From Caprella mutica (Eukaryota; Arthropoda; Malacostraca; Amphipoda; Caprellidae), in NCBI GenBank assembly GCA_947561585.1, contig CANNZV010001168.1:62001-126000 (forward strand): DNA of 64,000 nucleotides. Reading direction: 5' to 3'. Below the pieces are notes generated by a model. It worked only from the letters and a program-made list of their open reading frames with translations, did no database searches and was not told the DNA's origin. The position numbers and the translations under genes are program-made. Shown piece by piece: positions 46,791 to 57,987 of this stretch; within the stretch, counting starts at the first letter, position 1; the number at the start of each line of letters is the position of its first letter.

Positions 46791-47231
46791 TGTGATGGTT
46801 CCCCCTGTGGGTTATCTCATCAACTGTGAAACCTTATAACGGTCCACGGTATGGGTTACGTGTGATTAGAATCTTACTCTGTATCTTATCTTTCAGATTC
46901 CTTTTTCTCAATATATCTCTTTCTACTAAAGAACCACCTTGCCAATATGGTTCTGACCTCAGGCCTCTGGTCCATGTTTAACTGTATTTAGGATAATAAT
47001 GAGTTTAAATAAAACTTTAAAGAGATTATATTCTATTATCAAGCAAATATAAATGCACTGTGCACTTCACTAAAACACTCACAAGTAATGGTCTCACTAA
47101 CTAAGACTTGAGATTAGATGTTGATCTCATGCGTGCCAATTGGTAACTAACTTTGAATGTTCCTTACACATAATCATATAGGTTTGCGAGAGCAGTTATG
47201 CATACACAATTAATGTGTTTGCATCACCACA
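46791..47231 (-). repeat. 5' LTR of the Ty3-like element
   Basis: The inferred 441-bp LTR lies between TGTGATGG (46791) and CATCACCACA (47231), roughly inverted ends with TG...CA. It is followed directly by the 24-bp array. There is no matching 3' LTR at 43386, so the boundaries rest on termini and position only. Confidence 0.55.
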
Positions 47232-48092
47232 ATTATCAAAAGATATTGTTTAGAAATTATCCAAAGATATTTTTTAGAAATTATCCAAAGATATTTTTTA
47301 GAAATTATCCAAAGATATTTTTTAGAAATTATCCAAAGATATTTTTTAGAAATTATACAAAGAAATTTTTTAGAAATTATCCAAAGATATTTTTTAGAAA
47401 TTATCCAATGATATTTTTTAGAAATTATCCAAAGATATTTTTTAGAAAGTACCTATCCAAGGATAATTTTTTTAGAAATTATCCTAAGTTATTTTTAGAA
47501 ATTATCCAAAGTTATTTTTTAGAAATTATCCAAAAGTTATTTTTTAGAAATTATTCAAAGATATTTTTTAGAAATTATTCAAAGCTATTTTTAGAAATTA
47601 TCCAATGATATTTTTTAGAAATTATCCAATGATATTTTTTAGAAATTATCCAATGATATTTTTTAGAAATTATCCAATGATATTTTTTAGAAATTATCCA
47701 AAGATATTTTTTAGAAATTATCCAAAGATATTTTTTAGAAATTATCCAAAGATATTTTTTAGAAATTATCCAAAGATATTTTTTAGAAATTATCCAAAGA
47801 TATTTTTTAGAAATTATCCAAAGATATTTTTTAGAAATTATCCAAAAATATTTTTTTTAGAAATTAGCTATCCAAAGATTTTTTTTTTAGAAATGATTTA
47901 AAGATACTCTTTAGAAATGATGGTATAGATGTTTTTACTTTTTAACTTTTTTTTAAGAAAAAATCTAAAGATGTTTTATTTTTTAGAATGGTCCAAAGAT
48001 ATTTTATTTCAAATTAAAATCCATAGAAATTATCCAAAGATATTTTTTAGAAATGATGTAAAGATGTCTTTAGAAATGATTAATGATCTAAA
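47232..48092. repeat. 24-bp minisatellite, middle segment
   Basis: About 30 units of TTTTTTAGAAATTATCCAAA-GATA. Homogeneous at 47590-47850, degenerate at the right. Open frames (FFRNYPKI repeats) are artefacts of the 8-codon period. Confidence 0.93.
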
Positions 48093-48587
48093 GGACCCCA
48101 GGGGCTCTATCCTGAAGCTGTCTGTGGTGAATGGAAGGGAAGGGGGTGGCGTCCCTTGGGCCCCAAACAGTTGTAATTTGGATTATGGATTGTCTTTTTA
48201 CCATGTTTACCATTTTTTTAACGCTACTTGCAGTTTTAGAGGATAGTGCTAGGGTTATGCTCTTCAACTACGAGGTCTTAAATTTTTGTGTTACATAGGC
48301 TCGTAGGCTTCATTTACTATCACCTCTTCATTTTCCTCTTCCATCCGTGAGTGCAGCCACCGGTGCTTGTGTGCCGTTTTGTCACATTCCTTGGTAAGTG
48401 ACTGCATTCACGGAGTAGCTTTTCTGCATTAATGAACATTGTCACCAACGGTGGTAAATGACTTTGTTCATGGAGCCACTTTCCTGTCTGACTGCTTCTT
48501 CCAGTCCCTTGTATTTAATTTCCTTTTGACGTCAGCGATATTGCCTTTGGTTCCGAAGCAGACGTTAAACCCCTACTAAATTAATTA
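48093..48587 (+). mobile_element. Interspersed retroelement family R, copy 2, with target duplication
   Basis: About 495 bp inserted in the 24-bp array. A 13-bp direct repeat, ATTAATGATCTAA, occurs at both edges (about 48079-48091 and 48587-48599). The 3' end is CCGAAGCAGACGTTAAACCC followed by a TAA/AATT-rich tail. Long target duplications with an A/T-rich tail indicate target-primed reverse transcription. It may be a SINE or a 5'-truncated LINE; no coding is recognised. Confidence 0.75.
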
Positions 48588-48705
48588 ATTAATGATCTAA
48601 TTATATTTTTTATAAATGATCTAAAGATATTTTTTAGAAATGATCTAAAGATATTTTTTAGAAATGATCTAAAGATGTTTTTTAGAAATTATTCAAAGAT
48701 GCTCT
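48588..48705. repeat. 24-bp minisatellite, right segment
   Basis: Four to five degenerate units after the family R insertion. Confidence 0.85.
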
Positions 48706-48974
48706 CTTTTTGTATCATTGAATGAAATCACCAATTTTTTCAGAATCTCACTCATGTAATGATATAAATTATTGGTAACATAGGAATTAATTAAAGATTC
48801 AAAATATAAATTTCTCAATTTTGGCTCAGAAACTCTTGGAAAAATGTTACATATTCAGAGTAGCTATTGTTTGCACCATATTTCTAAGTATGGCAGGAAA
48901 GTTGCCAGTGGCAGTGTGTTGAAATAATCAATTTATCTCCAAGCTTGCTGATGGATCCATAGATGTCACACCCC

Positions 48975-49280
48975 TCTCAAAACACTGCATAGCCTTTCAA
49001 AACACTGCACAGCCTCTCAAAACACTGCACAACCTCTCAAAACACTGCACAGCCTCTCAAAACACTGCACAGCCTCTCAAAACACTGCAAAGCCTCTCAA
49101 AACACTGCACAGCCTCTCAAAACACTGCACAGCCTCTCAAAACACTGCACAGCTTCTTAAAACACTGCACAGCCTCTTAAAACACTGCACAGCCTCTCAA
49201 AACACTGCACAGCCTTTCAAAACACTGCACAGCCTTTCAAAACACTGCACAGCCTTCAAAACACTGCACAGCCTTTCAAA
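48975..49280. repeat. 20-bp minisatellite
   Basis: About 15 units of AACACTGCACAGCCTCTCAA. Confidence 0.93.
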
Positions 49281-49687
49281 AGGTTCACAGAAAACTCATA
49301 ACCTTTTTATTTCAAAACTAATTTCAAATAATGAATTAAAATTTTAATTGAGTAAATAAGTAGTTTGCTGTATGGATGGATGTCTTAGGGCTTAATTTTT
49401 CTCCCATACAAATGACATGAGGTCTATTAAAGGGGCTTCTTTAAATCAAATAGCTACAACAGCTCCATTTTTGTCCAAAGTACTTACCGGTGATTCTACC
49501 TATCACCTCCCCATTTTCACTGCATCAACAGTTATAATCTATCAAAAATTGAATAATTCCTCATTCACTCAGTTTACTGTTCTATCTGTGAAAGATTATC
49601 CTACAGGTTCAAGATTAGACTCCAGTTATAGATTTGTAAATTTGTTTCTTCTCTATCTGAGAATTCATCTGAAATTCTATAGTTAAC

Positions 49688-52600
49688 ATGGCTGAGGGTT
49701 CTTCTTCAAAAAGGTAATAAAACTCATTCTATATAGTAGAGCAGTATTTTTCTACATTTATCCAGGTACAGAATGTTATTAATTATTATTTTATCAAATT
49801 ACTGGGAATATAATATAACCATCTTATCCATTATCTAGCAGGCTTAGTAATTAAGTACTAAATGGGGTTTTTTAATGATCAATTAATAAAGTTATGAGAG
49901 CCCATCAAAAACTTTTTATCCTTACTCATTTAATCATCTTGTTGTCATGTTGCTTTTAAATACTATAATTTTATAAAGTTTTTAATCTTTTTAAGTTTTA
50001 ATGATTATGATGGAAAAAACATTTCTGTCTATAAAGAAATACCAAAGTCAACTTCGAACTGCTAGTAGTTGTCATATATTTGTCATTTGACATTATTCTT
50101 TCAGTTGTCTCGTCAATAATTTCAATTTCTCTACAACTTCAGGTCAAGAAAGACTGTTGACTATGCCGCCATTGAAAAGGGATGTTTCAGCAGTGGTAAG
50201 AAATCATTTAATTTGAATTGCAAATTATGCAGGTTGAATAATCGTAGTATTCCACATTTTACACTTTAATAGCTTCCTTCATATTGGTTCAATTTAATTA
50301 TATGGTACCATTATGGCATGGGTTAGGGGAATTTTAGCTCAGTTTTCATTGAGACAAAGGTTAATGGTAAAATTATCGCAATTTAATTCAGTCTGACTTT
50401 TGGCCTTCTTTATGCATGATGGAGGTCCACCTCATTGGTTAAGAACTGTCAGACAGTGACAGAGTGAAAAGTTTCTAAACAGGTGCATTGGCAGAGGTTC
50501 AGATGCCAGATAATGACATAAACATTAAGTAGCCATCAAGATCACTTTATTTCAAACATTGTGATTCCTTTATATGGAAGTTCATCAAGAATAAAGTTTA
50601 TCAATTGAAGAACAGAATCCATGAAGCATTTGTGGAAGTAACATAGGAAATGTTGCCTAACACTTGTTTTCATATCTGAATTGTCTAAATTTAGTCATCC
50701 AAAACAATGGCTGCTAAACTGAAATATAATATATTAATATTAAGTAAAATATAAATAAACCAAAATAATGAAATTCTAGTTTCGAGATTGTTTTAATGTC
50801 CCCAAATTTGAATTGAACTAATATTAATGAAGTTTATTAAAGTTTAGAGTGTGAAAAACTAAAATGATACTCCATGTATAATACACATCGGAAAAGGGGT
50901 ATTATACATATACCCCTACTGCATAGGTAAGGAAGGGAGTAAGACTTTGTTTTCAATTCAGGATATTATAGACTATGATTGGCTTATCACATTGCTAACT
51001 ACTAACTTTCTTTAATGCATTAAATAGAAGCAAAATTGCCGATAGCATCTAATATTTTATTGATAACAAAGCTAAGAAACCATTTGTGATACCTATAGGT
51101 TAATAGTCATTTTGTGAATATCTAGTATGGGTACATACCTACCTAATCACAGATACCACATTCTAATCATTTATTTCTCTATAATTCATGTTGAGTAAAT
51201 GTAAAGAGTAAAGACTTGAACCATCATAATTGATTTTTCTCTTTCAGATGATGATTTTTCACCAGTGTATTCTTCATGCGAGTCAAAAAATGACAGCAAT
51301 AATAAGAAATCAGACTCAAAGTCTAATAAAGAATCTACAGTGGTAACCTCCAGGAATGATAAACCTCTAACAAAAAGAATGTCACGAGAAGAAAAGTTAT
51401 TCCAGGTAAAATTAAATCAAATGTCTTCTATATTTGACTTATGTATTGTTTAATAGCAACTAATATACATTGATAAATATATTCATCTGAATTAACTATT
51501 TACATATTAGTAAAGGTATCTTTTCTTGTTATTTTGTATGTCATTTAGAATTTGCTTTTGAATGACCTGAAAGTTGAAGTAACCTTATTTTCAGCTGAGA
51601 CTAAGCTATGCCCTGTAGCGTCAAATTACATTGGTGTAGATATTCTTTAACTCTTCAAAATTATTTAATTATTATTTATAAATTAACTAATCACTTTGAA
51701 ACAATGATTAGGTTTTCTGTTATGCAAACTAAATGAACTGTCAAAATTTTCTTAGGCTATCTAATGATCCACTTTCTTTTCAAGAGGAGTTAATAGTGAG
51801 CTTTCACATTTATTCAATGATATACCATTTTGATATGCTATGAGAATTTGAAACATCTCTCTGAAACATATTTAGCTACTGGTTAAATCTAAGGAATTGA
51901 AATAACGGAATTACATGAATAATAACATCCTACTCTCATCAGGTACTTTTTAACTTTAAAATTTTGTAATTGTTTTCTCTCAGCGAGATTTGGAAGCGGC
52001 CTTGGAACTCTCCAAAGACTCAACTGCAGAAAAGTCTCCCATCGCAAATAGCAATAAAGATGAAAAGGAGAAGAATCAACCAAAGCTGGAAAGTGGCTTA
52101 TCCACTTTCAGTACAGTTGTAGAGGTCCATACCCCTAAATACACACCCAAAAAGTCTGATGGTATTTCGATAAACTCTACAAACGACAGAAACAGCAAGA
52201 AGAGGAAGGTTCGAGTTATTGATTCCTCTGATGATGATGATTTTGATTCTATTAAAATAATCAACAACTCTCTCAAGAGAAATGTTTCGAAAACAAAACA
52301 CCTACAGACTTCTTCAAAAGAATCTCCTCAAAGTGTCCCCAAAAATGATAAACCACTAGTGTCTACTAGCAAGGATGTGAAGAAAGAAACTTTGGATTGT
52401 AAAAATACTAAGCCTGCAGTTTCGAGTGAAGAAAAATCATGTCCAACTTTTCATAAAATAACCCAGGAAAAGTGTGATATCGATAAAAATGATATTCGGA
52501 AACCTCAAAAATGTACCAAAATTACTCCAGTGTTGGGAGAAAGAAAAAGTAGCAGGAGTAGAAAAACTACAACATACACCAGTAAGTAATAATATATTTG

Positions 52601-54458
52601 AGCTATCAGGGTGCAGTACACTCACTTAAATTTTTTTTTTTTTCGTATGAAATTATAAGTAACTAGCTACATATCATTTTATATGTAACAAATCATTCAT
52701 CTGAGATATGAATATATCAAGACATGATTTTTTTCTCATTCTAGTTTTTATCTTTGCCGTTTAAAACGTGTGGCTATTATTACTAAATTAAATGTTCTGC
52801 TTCGATTAAAGGTCCTCTCCAAGCTCCGGGAAAAGATTGAGTTTATTACATAATATTGATTTAAGGTTTTTAATACTCTGTAGGTAATAATAATATATTA
52901 TTGTCCCAATCACTAAACTGACGCTGAAGAAGAAGAAGAACATTGTGCACTATTTATTTTGAATTCAAATTTGAATTTATACACAAATAATATGTTTTCG
53001 GTCTTCGTTTGAAATAATAATTGTCCCTTTAAGGGGATCGTCTCCTGGTTTTGCTAGCTACCAATAATACTCGTCCGATTGAGCTGAGATTTTGACATAA
53101 GGTGTAAAATGCTCCGAAATATATATTTTTTTCTTCCCAAAAAAAGTTCATTGGACGATGTTAGGAAGGTCGAGTTGAACATATTAGCTCCCTATAAATT
53201 TTTCTATATGACCAACCCCCATTGAGTCTATAGACTTGGCGCGAGTACGATTTGAATAAAAAATTTACCGAGATATTGGAGTAAACAAAAGAAATCTCAT
53301 CAGGTGGCTTCGTGGGGACCAAAGGTCCCCCTGTCTACGACTAAGCCCTCTACCGAAAATACAACTACTTTACATGTTAACATCGGGTCGATTCGGAGGA
53401 AACAAAGAGCCTCCCTGGAAGCCATCTACCAAAAATGGGAGGCTATTACGCAGCAAAACAAACAACTCCCCCTCCCTCCATTATTCGCACCCCTGATGCA
53501 CTTCCAGTCGCCACAGCGAACTGAAATTTTCTGTACGTATCAAATTTCATGGCGTTTGCAGAAAAATGATAAGAAACGTTAGCCTTATTGATTAAAGCAA
53601 TAAAATAAATTGCCTAGAGGGGACCTTTAAGCACAAATTTTGTGATAGTTAAATTTTGATTGTACTGGCCCTTTAACAAAGAAATAATTCTTATTATCAT
53701 AAGGCTTCCTATTTAGCCCCATCTCTAGCAGAGAAGATCTAGCTCTTACTCATCCTAATGTTCTTTTTTAGACATGGACGAGAACACTTCTAGAATACCT
53801 TGAAATAAGCAAATTCGTGATAAAATAATTGTTTATTCATATCATATGGTACTATTAGAAGTTGTTTTCGAATTGATTCATCAAATTAATCATTTGAGAT
53901 CATTTTTCAGATATTGAGACTGATGACGAGTGGGCAGAGGAGACGGATGTTGATGAAGACTTTGATGGTTTAGAAGAAGAAAAGAAAAAGAAGAAAATGG
54001 AAGTTCTTACTGAAAAAGAAAACAATATCAAGATTCTATCAACTGCTGCGATCCTTACTACTGGAAGCAGTGAATCAAAATCAAACGTTACAGTTGCTAA
54101 AGAAATACCAGATGATAAAGGAACTAAAGAATTAACTAATATTAAAGGTTCCGTCAAAAAAACTGTCCACAAGAAAAATATCACTTCAGTATCTCCAAAT
54201 CCTGACACGTCTTCCCCCGTTAAAAAGCTTATTTCTATCAAATCAATACCTCCTACCAAACAAATTTCACAAACTGATAAACCATGTTCTCCCACAGTTT
54301 TATCAGCTAGAAGTTCTTTCAAAAGTCCTGTGTTATTTAGTCCTTCACTGAATAAAGTCACTAGTAGTCCTGGCTTACAAGGCAATTCCTTTGGCAAACT
54401 AAGAATAGGCCTATCTAGGAAAGTAGGTAAATCCCTACATCCTAATATATCAAAGTAA
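49688..54458 (+). CDS. RAD51AP1: RAD51AP1-like recombination factor, 5 exons
   Basis: Exons: 49688-49713, 50143-50195, 51248-51405, 51984-52581, 53911-54458. All joints are GT-AG and in frame; 460 residues. Three blocks match RAD51-associated protein 1: the N-terminus SSKRSRKTVDY with an acidic SDDDFSPV (about 7-31), the EEKLFQRDLEAALELS block (about 72-88) and the C-terminus FGKLRIGLSRKVGKSLHPN (about 440-458), which in vertebrates lies in the RAD51-binding end. The protein is otherwise disordered, Lys/Ser-rich, with acidic DDDD and DEDF stretches. Known relatives stimulate RAD51-mediated D-loop formation in the nucleus. It is longer than the human protein (about 340 aa). Intron 2 carries a mariner fragment and intron 4 a TTAA MITE, both leaving splice sites intact. 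Confidence 0.9.
50405..50645 (+). pseudogene. Mariner-type transposase remnant in RAD51AP1 intron 2
   Basis: Plus-strand translation gives HDGGPPHWLRTVRQ followed by stops, then in shifted frames FIWKFIKNKVYQL-like sequence. This is the same family as 39052-39770, but here the third block is single-copy. It is dead. Confidence 0.65.
52810..53626. mobile_element. TTAA-type MITE family T in RAD51AP1 intron 4
   Basis: Ends AGGTCCTCTCCAAGCTCCGG and GCCTAGAGGGGACCT with TTAA on both sides (52806-52809, 53627-53630). It is longer than its relatives (817 bp) because about 490 bp of unrelated sequence (about 53030-53520) sits inside. Confidence 0.82.
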
Positions 54459-54535
54459 ACTCGCATAGCAATAGCATGTGGTGTTAGGTATTTGTTATTA
54501 AATGTTGAGATAATTTTTTGTTTTATTTGTTGTTA

Positions 54536-54541
54536 AATAAA
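54536..54541 (+). promoter_or_regulatory. Polyadenylation signal of the RAD51AP1-like gene
   Basis: AATAAA lies 78 bp after the stop codon. Confidence 0.65.
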
Positions 54542-54639
54542 TGAAAGGAATATTGATCCATGTACATTACCTACCTGTGTCCTCTCGAATATTTAAATAT
54601 CTGTAGTAGGTAGTGCCCACTGCTACATGGTATAACGCA

Positions 54640-55167
54640 ATCGCTCTCCCTGTCGGTGAAACACAGCTTTTCATAAGTCATACGCCCTTACCAAGGCTCT
54701 ATTCTGTAGCTGCCGTGGTGAAGAGGAGTGACGTCCTTTGAGCTTCAAACTGTTGTAATTTTAATTAGTTTTGCATTGTATTTTGCCAATGCTTATCATT
54801 TTTGGACGCTATAGTTTCAGTTTTAGAGGATAGCGCTAGGGTTATGTTCTTTCATTACGCGGTCTTAGATTTTGTGTAATGTAAACTCAAGACTATTTAC
54901 TATCACCTTTTCATTTTCCTCTTCCATCCGTGAGTGAAGCCGCCGGGGCTTGCGTCTCTTTTTGGCATATTCCTTGGTTAGTGACTGCAATTACAGAGTA
55001 GCTTTTCTGCATCTACAAGCTTTATAATTATCTGGTGGTAGGTACGGGTGACTTTGTTACGTTGTTCATGGTGCCACTTTCCTTTCAGACTGCTTCTCTC
55101 AGTCTCTTGTATTTATATTTTCTTTTGACGTCAGTTATATTGCCTGTTGTTCCGAAGCAGACGTTAA
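54640..55167 (+). mobile_element. Interspersed retroelement family R, copy 3, split by a MITE
   Basis: Collinear with 48093-48587 (TTTTAGAGGATAGCGCTAGG, TTTCCTCTTCCATCCGTGAG, AGAGTAGCTTTTCTGCAT, CCGAAGCAGACG). The T-family MITE interrupts it exactly at GACG-TTAA. The tail resumes at 55689 (TTAACCCCCTAATAATTATT). Confidence 0.8.
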
Positions 55168-55688
55168 AGGTCCTCTCCAGGCTCCGGGAAAAAAATAAGT
55201 TTATAACATAATATCATAGAACTAAGGTCTACGATCATTATTCTGCAAACCGCATACAATTCGGTTCAATATATATTTTATAATTTGTTTTTAAAGTTTT
55301 TTAATACTCTGTGATCAACAATTGAACGAATCACTAATCTGATGCTCAAGAAAAAGATTGTACACTCTTTGTTTTGATTACAAATTTGAATTTTATAAAC
55401 AAACAATGCGTTTTCGGCCTTTATTTCAATTATTTTAGATATTAATTAAACCTAATACCTAGTTGACAATCAAAACAAATGGTGTACATTCTCTTTCTTC
55501 AGGCTGAAAATTTCTAAAATTAGTAAGTCGGATGTAAAATAGGTTTTGTAGAGTTTTGATTTTAAAAATCTTTAAAAGCATATAAAATTAAAAATATGCT
55601 ACCAAATTCGATGCGGTTTGCAGCAAAATGATAAGGAACATTAGCCTCGCAAAATAAAGCAATAAAAATATTTGCTTGGAGGGGACCT
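55168..55688. mobile_element. TTAA-type MITE family T, best-preserved copy
   Basis: 521 bp with ends AGGTCCTCTCCAGGCTCCGG and GCTTGGAGGGGACCT, flanked by TTAA (55164-55167 and 55689-55692). The uninterrupted host sequence exists at 48570-48580. The interior contains two similar half-blocks in opposite orientation around 55440. There is no coding capacity. Confidence 0.92.
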
Positions 55689-55720
55689 TTAACCCCCTAA
55701 TAATTATTATAATGCTCAGT

Positions 55721-56628
55721 AATTCCGTATTGCTTATCTTAGATTTCTTCTGGAAACTGTTTTACATTAATTTTTTATATATATACTGACTTAAGGCCTA
55801 TATCAAATGTTAGTTTTATTTGAAAGTTATTTTTTATTGATGTCTCTCCAATATGCTTGAATGTAAGTGTAAAGAATTTATTATGATACAATACTATTTA
55901 GAAAGTGAATATTCATAAAATAGGTATATATTTATAAGTCACACTGGTAACCTAGTTGTTGAAAATGACTAGTTAACTCCATTTGATCATTTACCTTTTT
56001 CAAAACCCTTGGAAGAAAATTTATAGAATTTATATATTTTCACTTAATTTATTTGTTATTTTATTTCCCAACAGTAGACAAATTTTAAGTGGAATTTTGT
56101 TTGTGTATTTATAACCATCACATAAAAATTATAAACTACAATTTACAAGCTAGAACAAATGAAGGAATTTTGATTAGAATAATCTGTGTTTAAAAAAAAT
56201 ATATTATTTTTATGACAAACAACATGAGTACATTCCATGGCAGCAGACTCTCTATACTTTTCAGTTATTGTATGCTGAAATAAAAACCAAATGTATGGAA
56301 GCATTTCAACTTTTCAGATCCGAAGTAATAATCTACGTACTAGAGTGTATGACTACGGTTTTCTGATCTCCCTTTAGAAAAACATTAGAATATTTATATG
56401 TGCTTTGGCTTATTTTTAAGTTAATATTCGTTTGAATAGTATTAGCCTAGTTAGTCGTGAAAATAGTGAATGAATGGCCATTCTGCTTTTAGTATATTAG
56501 GCTTGTACTACTTGAAGTAACTCGTAGAGTCGTAGCCAGTAGGTACTAGTAGTTTAGTTCTAATAATAATGTGCGATGCTGTGTGAAAATCTTGAAATCT
56601 TAATCCTCCAGATTGTGCTAGGTACATA
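55721..56628. other. Intergenic, nothing recognised
   Basis: AT-rich sequence with no supported exon. Confidence 0.4.
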
Positions 56629-56936
56629 CCAGTCTGCTAAGTGTGTGAAATCATTCTGCAAGATTCTAATTTTGAGAACATTATATATGTTGGAACATTT
56701 TTTATAAGACTCTCTGCGTGAGTTTTTGATTCCATTTTAGAAATTGCAGATCTCTGCGGGAGATCATGAATTAATTCCCATATAACCATTAATTTTGCTG
56801 CAGGAGATTTTGAATTAATTCCTATGTTACCATTAATTTAGCTGCGGGAGATTCTGAATCTGCTGCTGAGAGTCAGAGAGTAACTCTCTCCCAAAATAAA
56901 ATCTCTGCGGGAGAAGAGACGCATTCTGCAGACTGG
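56629..56936. mobile_element. Family B MITE relative (CCAGTCTGC ends)
   Basis: Starts CCAGTCTGCTAAGTGTG and ends CATTCTGCAGACTGG. It contains repeated CTCTGCGGGAGA motifs and two GAATTAATTCC..T..CCATTAATTT blocks. Flanks show no clear duplication. Confidence 0.6.
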
Positions 56937-56944
56937 CTCAACCC

Positions 56945-57417
56945 CCATGTTTCATAGTATGGACAAAGTTGCCAGTATACTATAATAGTGGTGACTTTTG
57001 AGGGTGAAATAAGTTTAGAAACCTGTGAATAACAAGTACCTAAATCACTCATAGATAGTCTCAACTCTCAAGTGATACACATCACATGCATCAAACATGA
57101 TGCAAAACATGATAATTGATAACTTCATAAGGATGTTTTCAAGTGTAAAATCTCCACTAGGATGCCTGATGCCAGACTGCAGGAACTGGTAAACTGTTCT
57201 CCAAGAAATCCTCTAATTTTGCCTTTTGTTCACATTAAAATTAATGTAAATATAGGAGGAAATTAAGGTTTGTTCGCACAGAAAATGTCCCCTTTTCTGC
57301 AGACTGGCTAGGATGTCCTATTTCTTCTTTAAAGTATCTTAAATCATGTTAAATGTGGCAACCTTGATCCATTTTCTCACCAAACTGGCAACTTTCTTGC
57401 CACACTTTGAGACATGG
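56945..57417 (-). mobile_element. Family C MITE, inverted, with nested family B copy
   Basis: Starts CCATGTTTCATAGTATGG and ends CCACACTTTGAGACATGG. AAGTTGCCAGTATACT lies near the left end, as in other C copies. Flanking CTCAACCC and CTCAAGTT agree at 5 of 8 positions. A B-type element (about 57172-57307) sits inside. Confidence 0.65.
57172..57307. mobile_element. Family B MITE, short copy
   Basis: CCAGACTGCAGG ... TTCTGCAGACTGG. CTAGGATG occurs directly right of the element and 7 bp left of it, so an 8-bp duplication is likely if the true left end is slightly further out. Confidence 0.55.
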
Positions 57418-57498
57418 CTCAAGTTCTCAACCCGTCCGGGCCCCTACATTTTTAACATTTTCTGTGCGAACAATCCTTAATTTCCTCCTATATTTACA

Positions 57499-57745
57499 CC
57501 AGTCTGCAAAGTGTGTCAAATCTGTCACCAAGATTTCATATTTCAGGAAAATTACCTAGTCTCCAAAATGACCAAATTTCTTCAATATGTCTCCAATAAT
57601 AACATGTAATGTAAACATAGGAATTAATTAGAAAATAGTCACCAAGATCTGGTTTTGATAAATTTTCCTTCCAATATTATCATAATTGTCTCCAAAGATC
57701 TTTGGCCAGTCTGCAAAGTATGTCAAATCCCACACTGGAATCTTT
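57499..57745. mobile_element. Family B relative, uninterrupted copy
   Basis: Starts CCAGTCTGCAAAGTGTGTCA and carries GTCTCCAAAATGACCAAATT, ATGTAATGTAAACATAGGAA and AGTCTCCAAAGATC-type blocks. It is collinear with 59108-59620 but lacks the insertion present there. Confidence 0.65.
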
Positions 57746-57752
57746 GGCAGGT

Positions 57753-57979
57753 CCAAGTAATGAAGCATGTCCAAACTCGCCATTTTAATGGCGAGTTTGT
57801 GACAGTTATTTAGAGCCCTTCAAATGCAAATGGCGAGTTTTATCTATTTTTCTCCTATGCTACAATGTTATTTTGGAGAGAATTTATGAAAATTTGATCA
57901 TTTTGGAGAGAATTTGTTGAATTTTGGAGAGAGCTGGAGAGACAAATGGCGAGTTTATGAGACATACTATTTTACTTGG
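57753..57979. mobile_element. Family A MITE, copy 1
   Basis: 227 bp with ends CCAAGTAATGAAGCATGTC and GACATACTATTTTACTTGG and exact 8-bp duplications TGGCAGGT (57745-57752, 57980-57987). A hairpin with 12-bp arms AAACTCGCCATT lies 20 bp inside the left end (57773-57798). Confidence 0.92.
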
Positions 57980-57987
57980 TGGCAGGT

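Noticed and set aside
47198..47901. FFRNYPKI repeat frames
   Set aside because: By-product of the 24-bp minisatellite.
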